Assembly (NCBI RefSeq): GCF_003058265.1
Contig: NZ_QBUK01000002.1
Location: 124,001-188,000 of the forward strand
Source of the DNA: Flagellimonas amoyensis
GTDB lineage: Bacteria; Bacteroidota; Bacteroidia; Flavobacteriales; Flavobacteriaceae
Reading direction: 5' to 3'
Length of the DNA: 64,000 nt
The translations under genes were made by a program, and so were the position numbers. Within the stretch, counting starts at the first letter, position 1. Every line of letters begins with the position of its first letter. The notes beneath the pieces were generated by a model that worked only from the letters and a program-made list of their open reading frames with translations, was not told the origin of the DNA and did no database searches. This document shows positions 26,491 through 34,569 of the stretch, in pieces.

Positions 26491-26625
26491 AAAGTCGTCT
26501 CTAAAGTTGATTTTTCCGTCAACCTGAACTTGTTTCAGGTTCTCACAATGATTTGTTTGTCAATGATAGGATTCTGAAATGAATTCAGAATGACGAACCA
26601 CCATACTTTAGAGACGGCTTTTTAT
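26491..26625. terminator. Bidirectional terminator with a repeat in its loop
   Basis: The arms 26493-26507 (AGTCGTCTCTAAAGT) and 26605-26619 (ACTTTAGAGACGGCT) pair over 15 positions with one wobble. They are bordered by A and T tracts so that either strand could terminate. The loop is 97 bases, far longer than usual, and contains intergenic-repeat text (CAACCTGAACTTGTTTCAGG, GAATTCAGAATGACG). The two flanking genes converge here. Confidence 0.6.
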
Positions 26626-26627
26626 TT

Positions 26628-28490
26628 TTATAGATTCAAGTTCAGGCCTAGCCGAAAATTTCGTCCCCTAGTGGTAAACCCAATAATTTCTGTGTAATCC
26701 TCGTTCAGTAAATTGTCCGCCGCCAAAAACACATGGAGTTTGTTCTGAATCAACTCGTGCCCCAGATACAGGTTCACCAAAGAAAAAGATTCCAAAGCCA
26801 CATCGGTATAGGTCACAAAATCTGTATCGAACCGTTGGCCCGTGTAGGCATAGCTCAACGATACATTTGTTTTCTCGCACAATTGATACCCCAAGGTCAC
26901 ATTGGCCTTGTGTTTCGGAATGCGGATGGCATTGTCCCCTTTGCGTTCCGTAAAGGTATAATTGGCATCAATGGTCAGGACATCCAAAGGAAACCATACC
27001 GCTTCCACTTCCACTCCATTGGCATCGATCTCATCGGCAATATTGATGCTCATAAAATTGACATCGTACCCAATGGCATTCTTTTCGTTTCGGTCAAAAT
27101 AAAGCGTGCTGAACCGCAACCTATCGTTCACCTTGAATTCAAGTCCGCCTTCTATGGTCCTGTTCTCTTCGGGCTCCAAATCAGGATTTCCTCCAAATGC
27201 CCCAAAAAGTTGGGTCAAGTTGGGCGTAATGTATGAAGTGGCATACGACCCGAGCAATTTCACATATCCGTTCGAGGTCTGGAACACATAGGACGGATTG
27301 ACATTGTACACCACATGGTTTCCATACTCCGAATGGTTGTTCAAACGCACCCCGGCATTCAGGTTCAAACCAAAATCAGAAACATAGACCACATTGGCAT
27401 AGGGATCTACAATGGTGAAATCCACATCTTCTGAAAAAATAGCTTCATCCTTGATGTAATTCACTCCAAGTATGGTATGCCACTGCTCCCCGAAAACATA
27501 TTTGTTGTAGAGGTCCAACACCCAATTGCTTCCCTCAGAAACACTTTCACCATAGGTATCCCTGGAGTTGGTCTCATAATCGGTAAGTGCCGCATTGAGG
27601 TGCAAGGAACCTTTTCCATACGAAAAGGAAGAGGATACACCCACCCTTTCCTGTTCATTTCTTCCTATGTTCGGGGCGTCCGCATTCGATGCATCGTATT
27701 CGTTGCTGAACTTGGTCTGGTTGCCATAGACCGACACCTCAAAATCTTTGGAAAACTGATAACCCAACCTCACATTGGTACTGTAGTGCGAAAACACATC
27801 CTCTTCATTGTCCGGCGTTACCGCTGCAGACAATCCACTCTTGTAGCGGTTGGAAAAATCCACGGCATAGTTGAACTTGTCCAAGGTACCGTTCACATTC
27901 ACCGCATTGCTGATGCTTCCCAGATCATAGTTCTGGTCCTCCGCGGTCTGGTTGGTGCCGATACTGGTACTGAAACTGCCGGAAATGTCCTTTTGGGAGC
28001 TTCTTTTGGTGGTGATGTTGATCACGGCCGCGGCTGCATTGGTGCCATACAAGGTACTTGCCGCCCCTTTGATGATCTCTATGGACGCAATGTTTGTGGG
28101 GGACAACAACCGAAGGTCATATTCCTGCGAAAATGTGGAGGGGTCGGATACCCTCACCCCATCGATGATCACCAAGACCTGTTTTCCCCGGCCGCCGCGG
28201 GCATAAACGCCCAAAACATCACCGTCGCGACCACGGCTACCGGCAATCTCGATACCGCTCTTGGTGTTGATGATCTCGGCAACCGTCTTGCCTTGGCTGC
28301 GTTCCAGTTCCTTTGCGGTGATCTGGATTACCGTCTTTCCTGAATTTTCTCGTTTCAGTTCAAATTTTGAATCGCTCACAACAACCTCGTCCAGTTGCTG
28401 CACTTTTAGGGAATCCTGCTGTGTGTTTTGCGCAAGAAGTCCCTTGCCCGCCAATAGAGCGGCCAATAACCAAAAATGATTTTTTTTCAT
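26628..28490 (-). CDS. btuB: TonB-dependent cobalamin receptor (BtuB-type)
   Basis: The 620-residue outer-membrane receptor has a signal peptide (FWLLAALLAGKGLLAQ), a plug domain over residues about 40-165 with a TonB box-like DEVVVSD and VLVIIDGVRVSDPSTFSQEY, SIEIIKGAASTLYGTNAAAA and VINITTK, and a beta barrel to the C-terminus with alternating aromatic strands. A cobalamin riboswitch precedes it and a BtuFCD operon diverges from it, so vitamin B12 is the probable ligand. The frame is open to 28517, but MKKNHFW at 28490 begins the signal. Confidence 0.93.
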   Translation of the reverse strand: MKKNHFWLLAALLAGKGLLAQNTQQDSLKVQQLDEVVVSDSKFELKRENSGKTVIQITAKELERSQGKTVAEIINTKSGIEIAGSRGRDGDVLGVYARGGRGKQVLVIIDGVRVSDPSTFSQEYDLRLLSPTNIASIEIIKGAASTLYGTNAAAAVINITTKRSSQKDISGSFSTSIGTNQTAEDQNYDLGSISNAVNVNGTLDKFNYAVDFSNRYKSGLSAAVTPDNEEDVFSHYSTNVRLGYQFSKDFEVSVYGNQTKFSNEYDASNADAPNIGRNEQERVGVSSSFSYGKGSLHLNAALTDYETNSRDTYGESVSEGSNWVLDLYNKYVFGEQWHTILGVNYIKDEAIFSEDVDFTIVDPYANVVYVSDFGLNLNAGVRLNNHSEYGNHVVYNVNPSYVFQTSNGYVKLLGSYATSYITPNLTQLFGAFGGNPDLEPEENRTIEGGLEFKVNDRLRFSTLYFDRNEKNAIGYDVNFMSINIADEIDANGVEVEAVWFPLDVLTIDANYTFTERKGDNAIRIPKHKANVTLGYQLCEKTNVSLSYAYTGQRFDTDFVTYTDVALESFSLVNLYLGHELIQNKLHVFLAADNLLNEDYTEIIGFTTRGRNFRLGLNLNL

Positions 28491-28493
28491 TTC

Positions 28494-28539
28494 GTTTACG
28501 TGAATAAACGGGAGCATAGTATGGTTTCCATACGTAAAC
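28494..28539 (-). promoter_or_regulatory. Hairpin between riboswitch and btuB start
   Basis: GTTTACG and CGTAAAC pair across a long loop that also holds TATGG/CCATA. It lies just before the btuB ATG, so it could be the expression platform, acting on translation. No T tract follows, which argues against a terminator. Confidence 0.35.
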
Positions 28540-28576
28540 TTTTATCCCGAAAGTTTAACATTGTTTGTTTGAATTG

Positions 28577-28788
28577 GGCAGGTCTCCTGACTTATCATCT
28601 GTTGCAACACCTTCCCATCCCATAAACTGGACAGTGGTTTTGAAGAAAGCAACATCCCCAAAGGGGTGCCAAAAAGCCTGTCTGCAGACAGGTGGTTTTG
28701 GCAAGACTTACAGTTGCGGGAACAGCTCCGGATTTGCACCGGATTCCCTTTTAATCGTACAGGAAAACGCCCTGCACGAACCAAAATT
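28577..28788 (-). ncRNA. Cobalamin riboswitch (B12 box)
   Basis: On the minus strand the leader carries the cobalamin aptamer landmarks in order: GGGAATCCGGTGCAAATCCG, GAGCTGTTCCCGCAACTGTAA, and the terminal GTCAGGAGACCTGCC (28591-28577). A hairpin rich in CCTGTCTGCAGACAGG lies between them. It sits about 90 bases upstream of btuB and would repress the receptor when adenosylcobalamin is bound. The minus-strand -7 like TACTTTCG at 28794-28801 places the transcript start near 28787. Confidence 0.95.
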
Positions 28789-28842
28789 CAGCGCGAAAGT
28801 AATCATTCTGTTCAATCTTTTTCTGCAAAAGTGAATTAATCT

Positions 28843-28850
28843 TACTTTTG
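28843..28850 (+). promoter_or_regulatory. TAnnTTTG promoter-like element before btuF
   Basis: TACTTTTG matches the -7 consensus and ends five bases before the ATG. A TTC lies at the -33 position (28821-28823). If used, the btuFCD message would be leaderless or nearly so and outside riboswitch control. Confidence 0.4.
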
Positions 28851-28855
28851 GGTCC

Positions 28856-30007
28856 ATGGGAAGAAAACAGCTTTACATAGGGTCCATATTTGCCTTTTTG
28901 ATGCTCATCGGATGTGGCGAAAAGAAGGTTCCCCTTACCGAAACCCCTCTCAAAAAAGACCAGAACATCCGGCACGCCAAAGGGTTTACCGTGCATTCGG
29001 AAAATAAGGTCACCATCATTGAGGTCACGGCCCCATGGCCCGGAGCACAGCAATCGTTTACCTACGCCCTGGTCCCCAAGGAAAAATTGGCGGTCATGAC
29101 CTTTCCAAGGGATACTTACGATGCCATTGTGGGCACTCCCGTGGAGAAAATGGTGATCACCTCCACTACCCATATTCCCTCCTTGGAAGCATTGGACGAG
29201 CTGAATGTGGTGGTCGGCTTTCCCAATACGGATTTTATCTCATCGCCCAAAGCCAGGGAACTGGTGGAGAATGGTCAAATCAAGGAACTGGGCATGAACG
29301 AAAGCATCAATACCGAGATTGCCTTGGCCATGAAACCCGAAGTGGTGATGGGTTTTGGGATAAACGACACCAACAAGGCCTACGAAACGCTACTAAATGC
29401 AGGTATTTCTGTAGTTTACAACGGAGATTGGGTGGAGCAGACGCCGCTGGGCAAAGCCGAATGGATCAAGTTTTTTGCACCTTTTTTTCAAAAGGAGCAG
29501 CAAGCAGATCGTATTTTCAATGACATCGAAACATCCTACCAACAGGCTAAACAATTGGCCCAAAAAGCAACAGAAAAGCCAACGGTCCTCACTGGTGGGC
29601 TCTACAAGGATGTTTGGTACGTGGCCGGGGGGCAAAGCTGGATGGCCCAGTTCCTGAACGATGCCAATGCCGACTATCTCTGGGCCGACACCGAAGAAAC
29701 AGGAAGTATCGGTCTGAGTTTGGAATCTGTACTGGAAAAGGCCCAACAAGCCGATTTTTGGCTCAATCCATCATCACAAACATCATATGAAGAACTCGAA
29801 AGCGTGAACGTACACCACAAACAGTTTAAGGCCTTCACCCAAAAGAAAATTTATTCCAACGCAATAGAGAAAGGGGCCAAAGGAGGGCTTGTTTTTTATG
29901 AACTGGCCCCACAACGGCCCGATCTGGTCCTAAAGGATCTCATCACCATTTTGCACCCAGGGTTGCTGCCCGATCATGAACTCCGATTCATCAAACCGCT
30001 ACAGTAA
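28856..30007 (+). CDS. btuF: Cobalamin ABC transporter substrate-binding lipoprotein
   Basis: The 383-residue protein has a lipoprotein signal (FAFLMLIGC) and a two-lobe periplasmic-binding fold of the FepB/BtuF class III type. Blocks include MVITSTTHIPSLEALDELN, VVGFPNTDFISSPKARELV, EIALAMKPEVVMGFG, and a C-terminal KKIYSNAIEKGAKGGLVFYE. Placement divergent from a B12-riboswitch btuB and upstream of FecCD-type permease and ATPase genes supports cobalamin over iron-siderophore as ligand. Its stop is directly followed by the btuC ATG. Confidence 0.9.
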   Translation: MGRKQLYIGSIFAFLMLIGCGEKKVPLTETPLKKDQNIRHAKGFTVHSENKVTIIEVTAPWPGAQQSFTYALVPKEKLAVMTFPRDTYDAIVGTPVEKMVITSTTHIPSLEALDELNVVVGFPNTDFISSPKARELVENGQIKELGMNESINTEIALAMKPEVVMGFGINDTNKAYETLLNAGISVVYNGDWVEQTPLGKAEWIKFFAPFFQKEQQADRIFNDIETSYQQAKQLAQKATEKPTVLTGGLYKDVWYVAGGQSWMAQFLNDANADYLWADTEETGSIGLSLESVLEKAQQADFWLNPSSQTSYEELESVNVHHKQFKAFTQKKIYSNAIEKGAKGGLVFYELAPQRPDLVLKDLITILHPGLLPDHELRFIKPLQ

Positions 30008-31039
30008 ATGCAGGGAACAGCACCATATCGCCTTTCCTTTGTCCTATTGGGCATCGCCTTGGTACTCGCATGGTTGCTGAACATCAGTTCAGGGTCAGTG
30101 AATATTCCGTTTTCTGAAGTGGTTTCCATTCTTTCGGGCACCGCTGCCCAAGTGGATACCTGGAACTACATTATCTGGGACTTTCGGGTGCCCAAGGCAT
30201 TCACCTCCATTTTGGTGGGCGGTGGGCTTTCGCTGAGCGGACTTTTGATGCAGACCCTCTTCCGTAACCCATTGGCAGGGCCTTTTGTACTGGGCATCAG
30301 TTCTGGGGCCAGTTTAGGGGCCGCACTCTTGCTTATGGGAACCTCATTGTTCGTCGGGATGGGTTCTTTGTCTTTTTTGGGCGATGTTTCCTTGGCCCTC
30401 GCAGCCAGCATCGGCAGTTTTTTGGTGTTGGCCGTGGTGATGGTGGTTGCGCAACGCGTAAAAGACACCATGGCGCTTTTGATCATCGGGTTGATGTTCG
30501 GCAGCATCACCTCCGCAATTGTGAGTGTCCTGGCTTATTTTTCCAGTGCAGAAAACCTCCAACGTTTCATTTTCTGGTCCTTCGGAAGTGTGGGCAACCT
30601 AAGTCCACAGCAAATCCTTTTGTTGACGGGCATCGTTTTGATGGGCATCTTGCTCAGCATCATCTCATTGAAACCATTGAACGCCTTTCTTTTGGGGGAA
30701 CGCTATGCACAAAGTCTGGGAGTTTCCCTGAAACGGTCCCGGTTCATCATCATCATAGCGACGGGTCTATTGGCAGGTGGCATTACAGCTTTTGCCGGAC
30801 CTATAGCCTTTGTGGGCTTGGCCGTCCCTCACCTCACCCGACAGCTATTTGATACCATGGAACACAAAGTGTTGGTGCCGGCCGTGTTCCTTTACGGTTC
30901 CATATTGATGCTGCTCTGCGATATGATTGCACAATGGCCCAATTCGGCCAATGTACTGCCCATCAACGCCATTACTTCCTTGGTGGGTGCCCCCGTGGTC
31001 ATATGGCTCTTGGTCCGAAAACGCAAAATGCTATTCTGA
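30008..31039 (+). CDS. btuC: Cobalamin ABC transporter permease (FecCD family)
   Basis: The 343-residue inner-membrane permease has about ten hydrophobic segments and family blocks LVGGGLSLSGLLMQTLFRNP, LAGPFVLGISSGASLGAALL, and the ATPase-coupling GGITAFAGPIAFVGLAVPHL. FecCD permeases carry cobalamin, haem or siderophores; cobalamin is preferred from the riboswitch context. The ATG abuts the btuF stop and the stop overlaps the btuD start (TGATG), so the three genes form a tight operon. Confidence 0.93.
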   Translation: MQGTAPYRLSFVLLGIALVLAWLLNISSGSVNIPFSEVVSILSGTAAQVDTWNYIIWDFRVPKAFTSILVGGGLSLSGLLMQTLFRNPLAGPFVLGISSGASLGAALLLMGTSLFVGMGSLSFLGDVSLALAASIGSFLVLAVVMVVAQRVKDTMALLIIGLMFGSITSAIVSVLAYFSSAENLQRFIFWSFGSVGNLSPQQILLLTGIVLMGILLSIISLKPLNAFLLGERYAQSLGVSLKRSRFIIIIATGLLAGGITAFAGPIAFVGLAVPHLTRQLFDTMEHKVLVPAVFLYGSILMLLCDMIAQWPNSANVLPINAITSLVGAPVVIWLLVRKRKMLF

Positions 31040-31818
31040 TGGAAAACAAAAGTAAGACCATCCTCTCAACCAAGAATTTGTCCATCGGATATGGCTCAAA
31101 AATCGTGGCCAAGGACATCCATTTTGTTTTGGAACCAGGGGTGTTGTGTGGAATTGTCGGTGTCAACGGCATAGGAAAATCCACTCTGCTCCGTACCTTG
31201 GGAAGGTTCCAACCCAAACTATCCGGAAGCATACAACTGGAAGGAAAAAATGTGGAAGACCACTCCCCTTCCGGCCTTTCGAAAAAATTGAGCGTGGTGT
31301 TGACCGAACCACCTGCCTCCAAAAACCTTACTGTTGGAGAACTCATAGCTTTGGGCAGACAGCCCTATACCAATTGGTTGGGCACCCTGTCCCCTGAGGA
31401 CCAAAAACAGGTTCAGAACAGTCTGGATGCCTTTTTATTGAACGAGCTCAAACACCGAAAATGTCACGAACTTAGCGATGGGCAATTGCAACGGGTATTG
31501 ATTGCTCGTGCCATGGCCCAGGATACCCCAGTGATCATTTTGGATGAACCCACCACACATTTGGACCTCTATCATAAGGTACAGATCTTGAAAATGCTGC
31601 AACAGTTGGCCCACGACCAGCAAAAGACCATCCTTTTTTCCACCCATGAGATTGACCTTGCCATCCAACTGTGCGACAAAATCCTGATTTTGGATGGGGA
31701 CACCAATCCCTTCGGCGACCCTTGTGAACTGATTGAACAAAAGCATTTTGAGCGTTTGTTCCCGATGGAAATGGTGCAGTTTGATGCAAAGACCGGTTCA
31801 TTTAAAATCACCAAATAA
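31039..31818 (+). CDS. btuD: Cobalamin ABC transporter ATP-binding protein
   Basis: The 259-residue ATPase has Walker A GVNGIGKSTLLRTLG, the LSDGQLQRVLIARAMAQD signature, Walker B VIILDEPTTHLDL, and a switch His in LFSTHEIDLA. It powers BtuC. The open frame extends to 30934 inside btuC, but ATG at 31039, sharing a base with the btuC stop, begins the normal N-terminus (MENKSKTILSTKNLSIGYG). Translational coupling with btuC is likely. Confidence 0.93.
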   Translation: MENKSKTILSTKNLSIGYGSKIVAKDIHFVLEPGVLCGIVGVNGIGKSTLLRTLGRFQPKLSGSIQLEGKNVEDHSPSGLSKKLSVVLTEPPASKNLTVGELIALGRQPYTNWLGTLSPEDQKQVQNSLDAFLLNELKHRKCHELSDGQLQRVLIARAMAQDTPVIILDEPTTHLDLYHKVQILKMLQQLAHDQQKTILFSTHEIDLAIQLCDKILILDGDTNPFGDPCELIEQKHFERLFPMEMVQFDAKTGSFKITK

Positions 31819-31858
31819 TGCCCGTGATCCGTTATCTTTATCCTTCAGAAACCATTAC

Positions 31859-33163
31859 ATGAGTACAGAATTGATCTACGTCATCATCGCAATAATCACT
31901 TTGGCCCTTGGGCTCTTCGGGGGCATGTACATCCAAAAACTGAAGACTAAATCCGATATAAGTGTTTGGAATGATAAGGAAGAAAGAGCCCATCAAGAGA
32001 TTACATCCCTGAAAACAGAACTCAGTCATACCCAGAATCGAAAGTCCGAACTTGAAATTGCATTGGCAAAAGAAGAAGCCAAATCCGGAAATTTGACTGA
32101 AAAACTTGTGGAGCAAAAACAGGAAGTTGAAAAGCTCCAGGAAAAGTTCACCAAGGAATTTGAGAACCTGGCCAACAAGATCTTGGAGGAAAAGAGCGAG
32201 AAATTTACGGAGCAAAACCAAAAGAACATCAAACTTATCCTAAACCCGCTCCAGGAAAAAATCCAGCTATTTGAAAAAAAGGTAGAGGAAAACCAAAAGG
32301 AAAGCTTTGGTCTACATGCAGCCCTTAAAGAACAATTGCTCCATTTACAGACCCAAAACCTCAAAATCACCCAAGAAGCCGAAAACTTGACCAAAGCTTT
32401 GAAAGGCGACAGCAAAATGCAGGGGAATTGGGGGGAACTGGTGTTGGAACGTGTATTGGAAAAGTCTGGCCTTGAAAAAGATAGGGAATATAGTGTACAG
32501 CAAAGCTTCACGCGGGAGGATGGCGGAAGGGTGATGCCCGATGTAATCATCCACCTGCCCGACGGCAAGAAAATGATAGTGGACTCCAAGGTTTCCTTGA
32601 CGGATTACGAACGCTACACCAATGCCGATGAGGGGGACAAGGCCAAATTCCTGAAGGACCACATCAACTCCCTGAGAAGGCACGTGGAGCAGCTCTCCGC
32701 CAAAAAATACGAAGACCTGTACGAAATGGAAAGTCCGGACTTTGTATTGATGTTCGTTCCGATAGAACCTGCCTTTGCCATTGCTATCAACGAGGACAGT
32801 TCCATATACAACAAAGCTTTTGAGCAGAACATCGTCATCGTTACCCCCTCCACTCTTCTGGCCACACTCCGTACCATTGACAGTATGTGGAGCAATGAAA
32901 AACAGCAACGGAATGCCATGGAAATTGCAAGACAGGCCGGGGCACTTTATGACAAGTTCGTTGGTTTCATGGGTGATTTGACGCAAGTGGGCAAAAAGAT
33001 GGACGACGCCAAAGGAGAATACAAAAACGCTATGAACAAATTGTTCGATGGGCGTGGAAATATCATCACAAGTATCGAAAAGCTTCGCTCCATGGGTGCC
33101 AAGGCCAAAAAAGCACTGCCGGAGCCTATTTTGAAACGCGCCCAAGAGGACGATGAAGATTAA
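31859..33163 (+). CDS. rmuC: DNA recombination protein RmuC
   Basis: The 434-residue protein has one N-terminal membrane helix (LIYVIIAIITLALGLFGG), a long coiled coil over residues about 30-165, and the RmuC domain with MQGNWGELVLERVLEKSGL, GGRVMPDVIIHLPDGKKMIV and DSKVSLTDYERY. RmuC suppresses certain DNA inversions at short inverted repeats; its nuclease-like fold is PD-(D/E)XK-related. The frame extends upstream to 31733 over the end of btuD, but ATG at 31859 starts the natural protein. Confidence 0.93.
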   Translation: MSTELIYVIIAIITLALGLFGGMYIQKLKTKSDISVWNDKEERAHQEITSLKTELSHTQNRKSELEIALAKEEAKSGNLTEKLVEQKQEVEKLQEKFTKEFENLANKILEEKSEKFTEQNQKNIKLILNPLQEKIQLFEKKVEENQKESFGLHAALKEQLLHLQTQNLKITQEAENLTKALKGDSKMQGNWGELVLERVLEKSGLEKDREYSVQQSFTREDGGRVMPDVIIHLPDGKKMIVDSKVSLTDYERYTNADEGDKAKFLKDHINSLRRHVEQLSAKKYEDLYEMESPDFVLMFVPIEPAFAIAINEDSSIYNKAFEQNIVIVTPSTLLATLRTIDSMWSNEKQQRNAMEIARQAGALYDKFVGFMGDLTQVGKKMDDAKGEYKNAMNKLFDGRGNIITSIEKLRSMGAKAKKALPEPILKRAQEDDED

Positions 33164-33174
33164 ATACACTGACC

Positions 33175-33540
33175 ATGAAAAAATTCCTGATCCTTTTTAT
33201 CTCTGTCGTTGTATTGGGGACAGCGGCTTACTTTGCCTTTATTTACTACGTCCCGTTCAGTGAGGGGTACCGCTCCGGGGAACTCATCAAGTTCAGTCGC
33301 AGGGGCGTTGCCGTAAAAACCTGGGAAGGAGAGATTACCCAAGGATTGGGCGGCACCAATGTATTTTCCTTCTCTGTGGAGGACAAGGAAAAGGAAATCA
33401 TCGAAAAGATGAAGGAATACCAAGGCCATTACATCAAGGTCACTTACAAAGAACGCTACGCCACCTTTTTCTGGTTGGGCGACACCAAATATTTCATCAC
33501 GGAGGTACAGGAAGAAAAATCGCCTCTTTTTAGAAACTAG
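33175..33540 (+). CDS. Conserved hypothetical single-pass protein
   Basis: The 121-residue product has one N-terminal hydrophobic segment (FLILFISVVVLGTAAYFAFI) and a small beta domain with SEGYRSGELIKFSRRGVAVK and TWEGEITQGLGG, ending EKSPLFRN. Similar Bacteroidota proteins have been annotated as 6-phosphogluconate dehydrogenase (recollection), which the sequence does not support: there is no nucleotide-binding motif. Function is unknown. It follows rmuC by 11 bases and may be cotranscribed with it. Confidence 0.75.
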   Translation: MKKFLILFISVVVLGTAAYFAFIYYVPFSEGYRSGELIKFSRRGVAVKTWEGEITQGLGGTNVFSFSVEDKEKEIIEKMKEYQGHYIKVTYKERYATFFWLGDTKYFITEVQEEKSPLFRN

Positions 33541-33614
33541 ACACACCCCTTGCCCCCTTTTTAGAGGGGAACGGAACTTCCCTCCTAATAAGGAGGGGTA
33601 GAGGGAGGTGTGGC
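33541..33614. repeat. Imperfect palindrome at the 3' end of the DUF559 gene
   Basis: CACACC (33542-33547) pairs with GGTGTG near 33609-33614. Inner segments CCCCTTGCCCCC, GAGGGGAACGG, TTCCCTCCTAATAAGGAGGG and GTAGAGGGAGG form nested purine/pyrimidine-rich inverted repeats. The last 30 bases code for the C-terminal TPPSTPPY tail of the DUF559 protein, so the nuclease gene ends inside the palindrome. Confidence 0.6.
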
Positions 33615-33974
33615 CTCAAAATTTGAGATATAATCCTCTATCGTCCGTAGGACATTCTCCATATCCTTCAAAACCTGATGGTCCGAAAATCGGAGGACAT
33701 GGATGCCCAGTTCGTTCAATCGTTTGGTTTTTTTCACATCTTTTTCCCAAACTTCCAAGATTTCATGTGAATACCCATCCACTTCTATGGCGAGTCGTAA
33801 TTTGTTGCAAAAGAAATCAACGATATATTCATCAATTGGCTTTTGTCGGTGAAAATCATATCCATGCATTTGGTCCCTCTTCAACTTCTGCCACAAGAGC
33901 ACTTCGGACCTAGTGGCATTGTTCCGCAATTGTCTTGCAAGTTCTTTGAGCTTTGGGTTATATTTGATGATCAT
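33585..33974 (-). CDS. DUF559 domain endonuclease (Vsr-like fold)
   Basis: The 129-residue protein has the DUF559 pattern: LRNNATRSEVLLWQKLKRDQ, HGYDFHRQKPIDEYIVDFFC, LRLAIEVDGYSHEI and a C-terminal GIHVLRFSDHQVLKDMENVL. This is a PD-(D/E)XK-type fold related to Vsr mismatch endonucleases, with the acidic residue of IDEYIVDF and the E-x-D of IEVDGYS as likely metal ligands. The role of small DUF559 proteins is unknown. I chose ATG 33974 (MIIKYNP); the frame is open upstream but lies antisense to the thioesterase gene. Confidence 0.88.
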   Translation of the reverse strand: MIIKYNPKLKELARQLRNNATRSEVLLWQKLKRDQMHGYDFHRQKPIDEYIVDFFCNKLRLAIEVDGYSHEILEVWEKDVKKTKRLNELGIHVLRFSDHQVLKDMENVLRTIEDYISNFEATPPSTPPY

Positions 33975-34023
33975 TTCATTCCGCCATTGTTCCTTTTCAA
34001 AAGGGATTAAATCCCGACAAAAT

Positions 34024-34569
34024 ATGAAAAAATTCAAGTCGTCCAAGGAAAGTAGGGTATCCATCACCGAACTGATGCTCCCCTCCCATTCCAACTTTGG
34101 GGGCAAGGTGCACGGGGGGCACATCCTGAACCTGATGGACCAGATTGCCTTTGCCTGTGCCTCCAAACACTCCCAGAGTTATTGTGTGACCGCTTCCGTG
34201 AACCGTGTAGATTTCCTCAATCCCATCGAGGTGGGCGAACTGGTCACGCTAAAGGCCTCCATCAACTACACGGGCAAGACCTCCATGGTGGTTGGGGTGC
34301 GTGTAGAATCCGAAAAAGTGACCACTGGAGAGGTAAAACATTGCAATTCCTCCTACTTTACCATGGTAGCCAAGGGAAAGGACGGCAAGAACAAGACCGT
34401 TCCCGGTTTGATCTTAAAGACCAAACAGGACATCCGACGTTTTGCCCGGAGCAAGGAACGGAAAGAATCTGCCTACCAACGGGACAGCAAGTACGAATCG
34501 GCCAATTTTAAGGTGAACGATTTTCTGGAGTTTCTACAAGGGGAAAATGTTATGATGGACTTTGATTGA
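34024..34569 (+). CDS. Acyl-CoA thioesterase (hotdog fold)
   Basis: This 181-residue protein has one hotdog domain with the ACOT/YciA signature FGGKVHGGHILNLMDQIAFA, then VTASVNRVDFLNPIEVGELV and a GKTSMVVGVRVESE strand. It hydrolyses acyl-CoAs to free acid and CoA. The frame extends upstream to 33913, antisense to the DUF559 gene, but ATG at 34024 (MKKFKSSKESRVS) fits homologues. Its 3' end overlaps the convergent pgl gene by 20 bases. Confidence 0.92.
   Translation: MKKFKSSKESRVSITELMLPSHSNFGGKVHGGHILNLMDQIAFACASKHSQSYCVTASVNRVDFLNPIEVGELVTLKASINYTGKTSMVVGVRVESEKVTTGEVKHCNSSYFTMVAKGKDGKNKTVPGLILKTKQDIRRFARSKERKESAYQRDSKYESANFKVNDFLEFLQGENVMMDFD

Noticed and set aside
27477-28343. 288-residue plus-strand open frame opposite btuB
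   Set aside because: It reads as an antisense shadow of the receptor gene, with no signal or domain.
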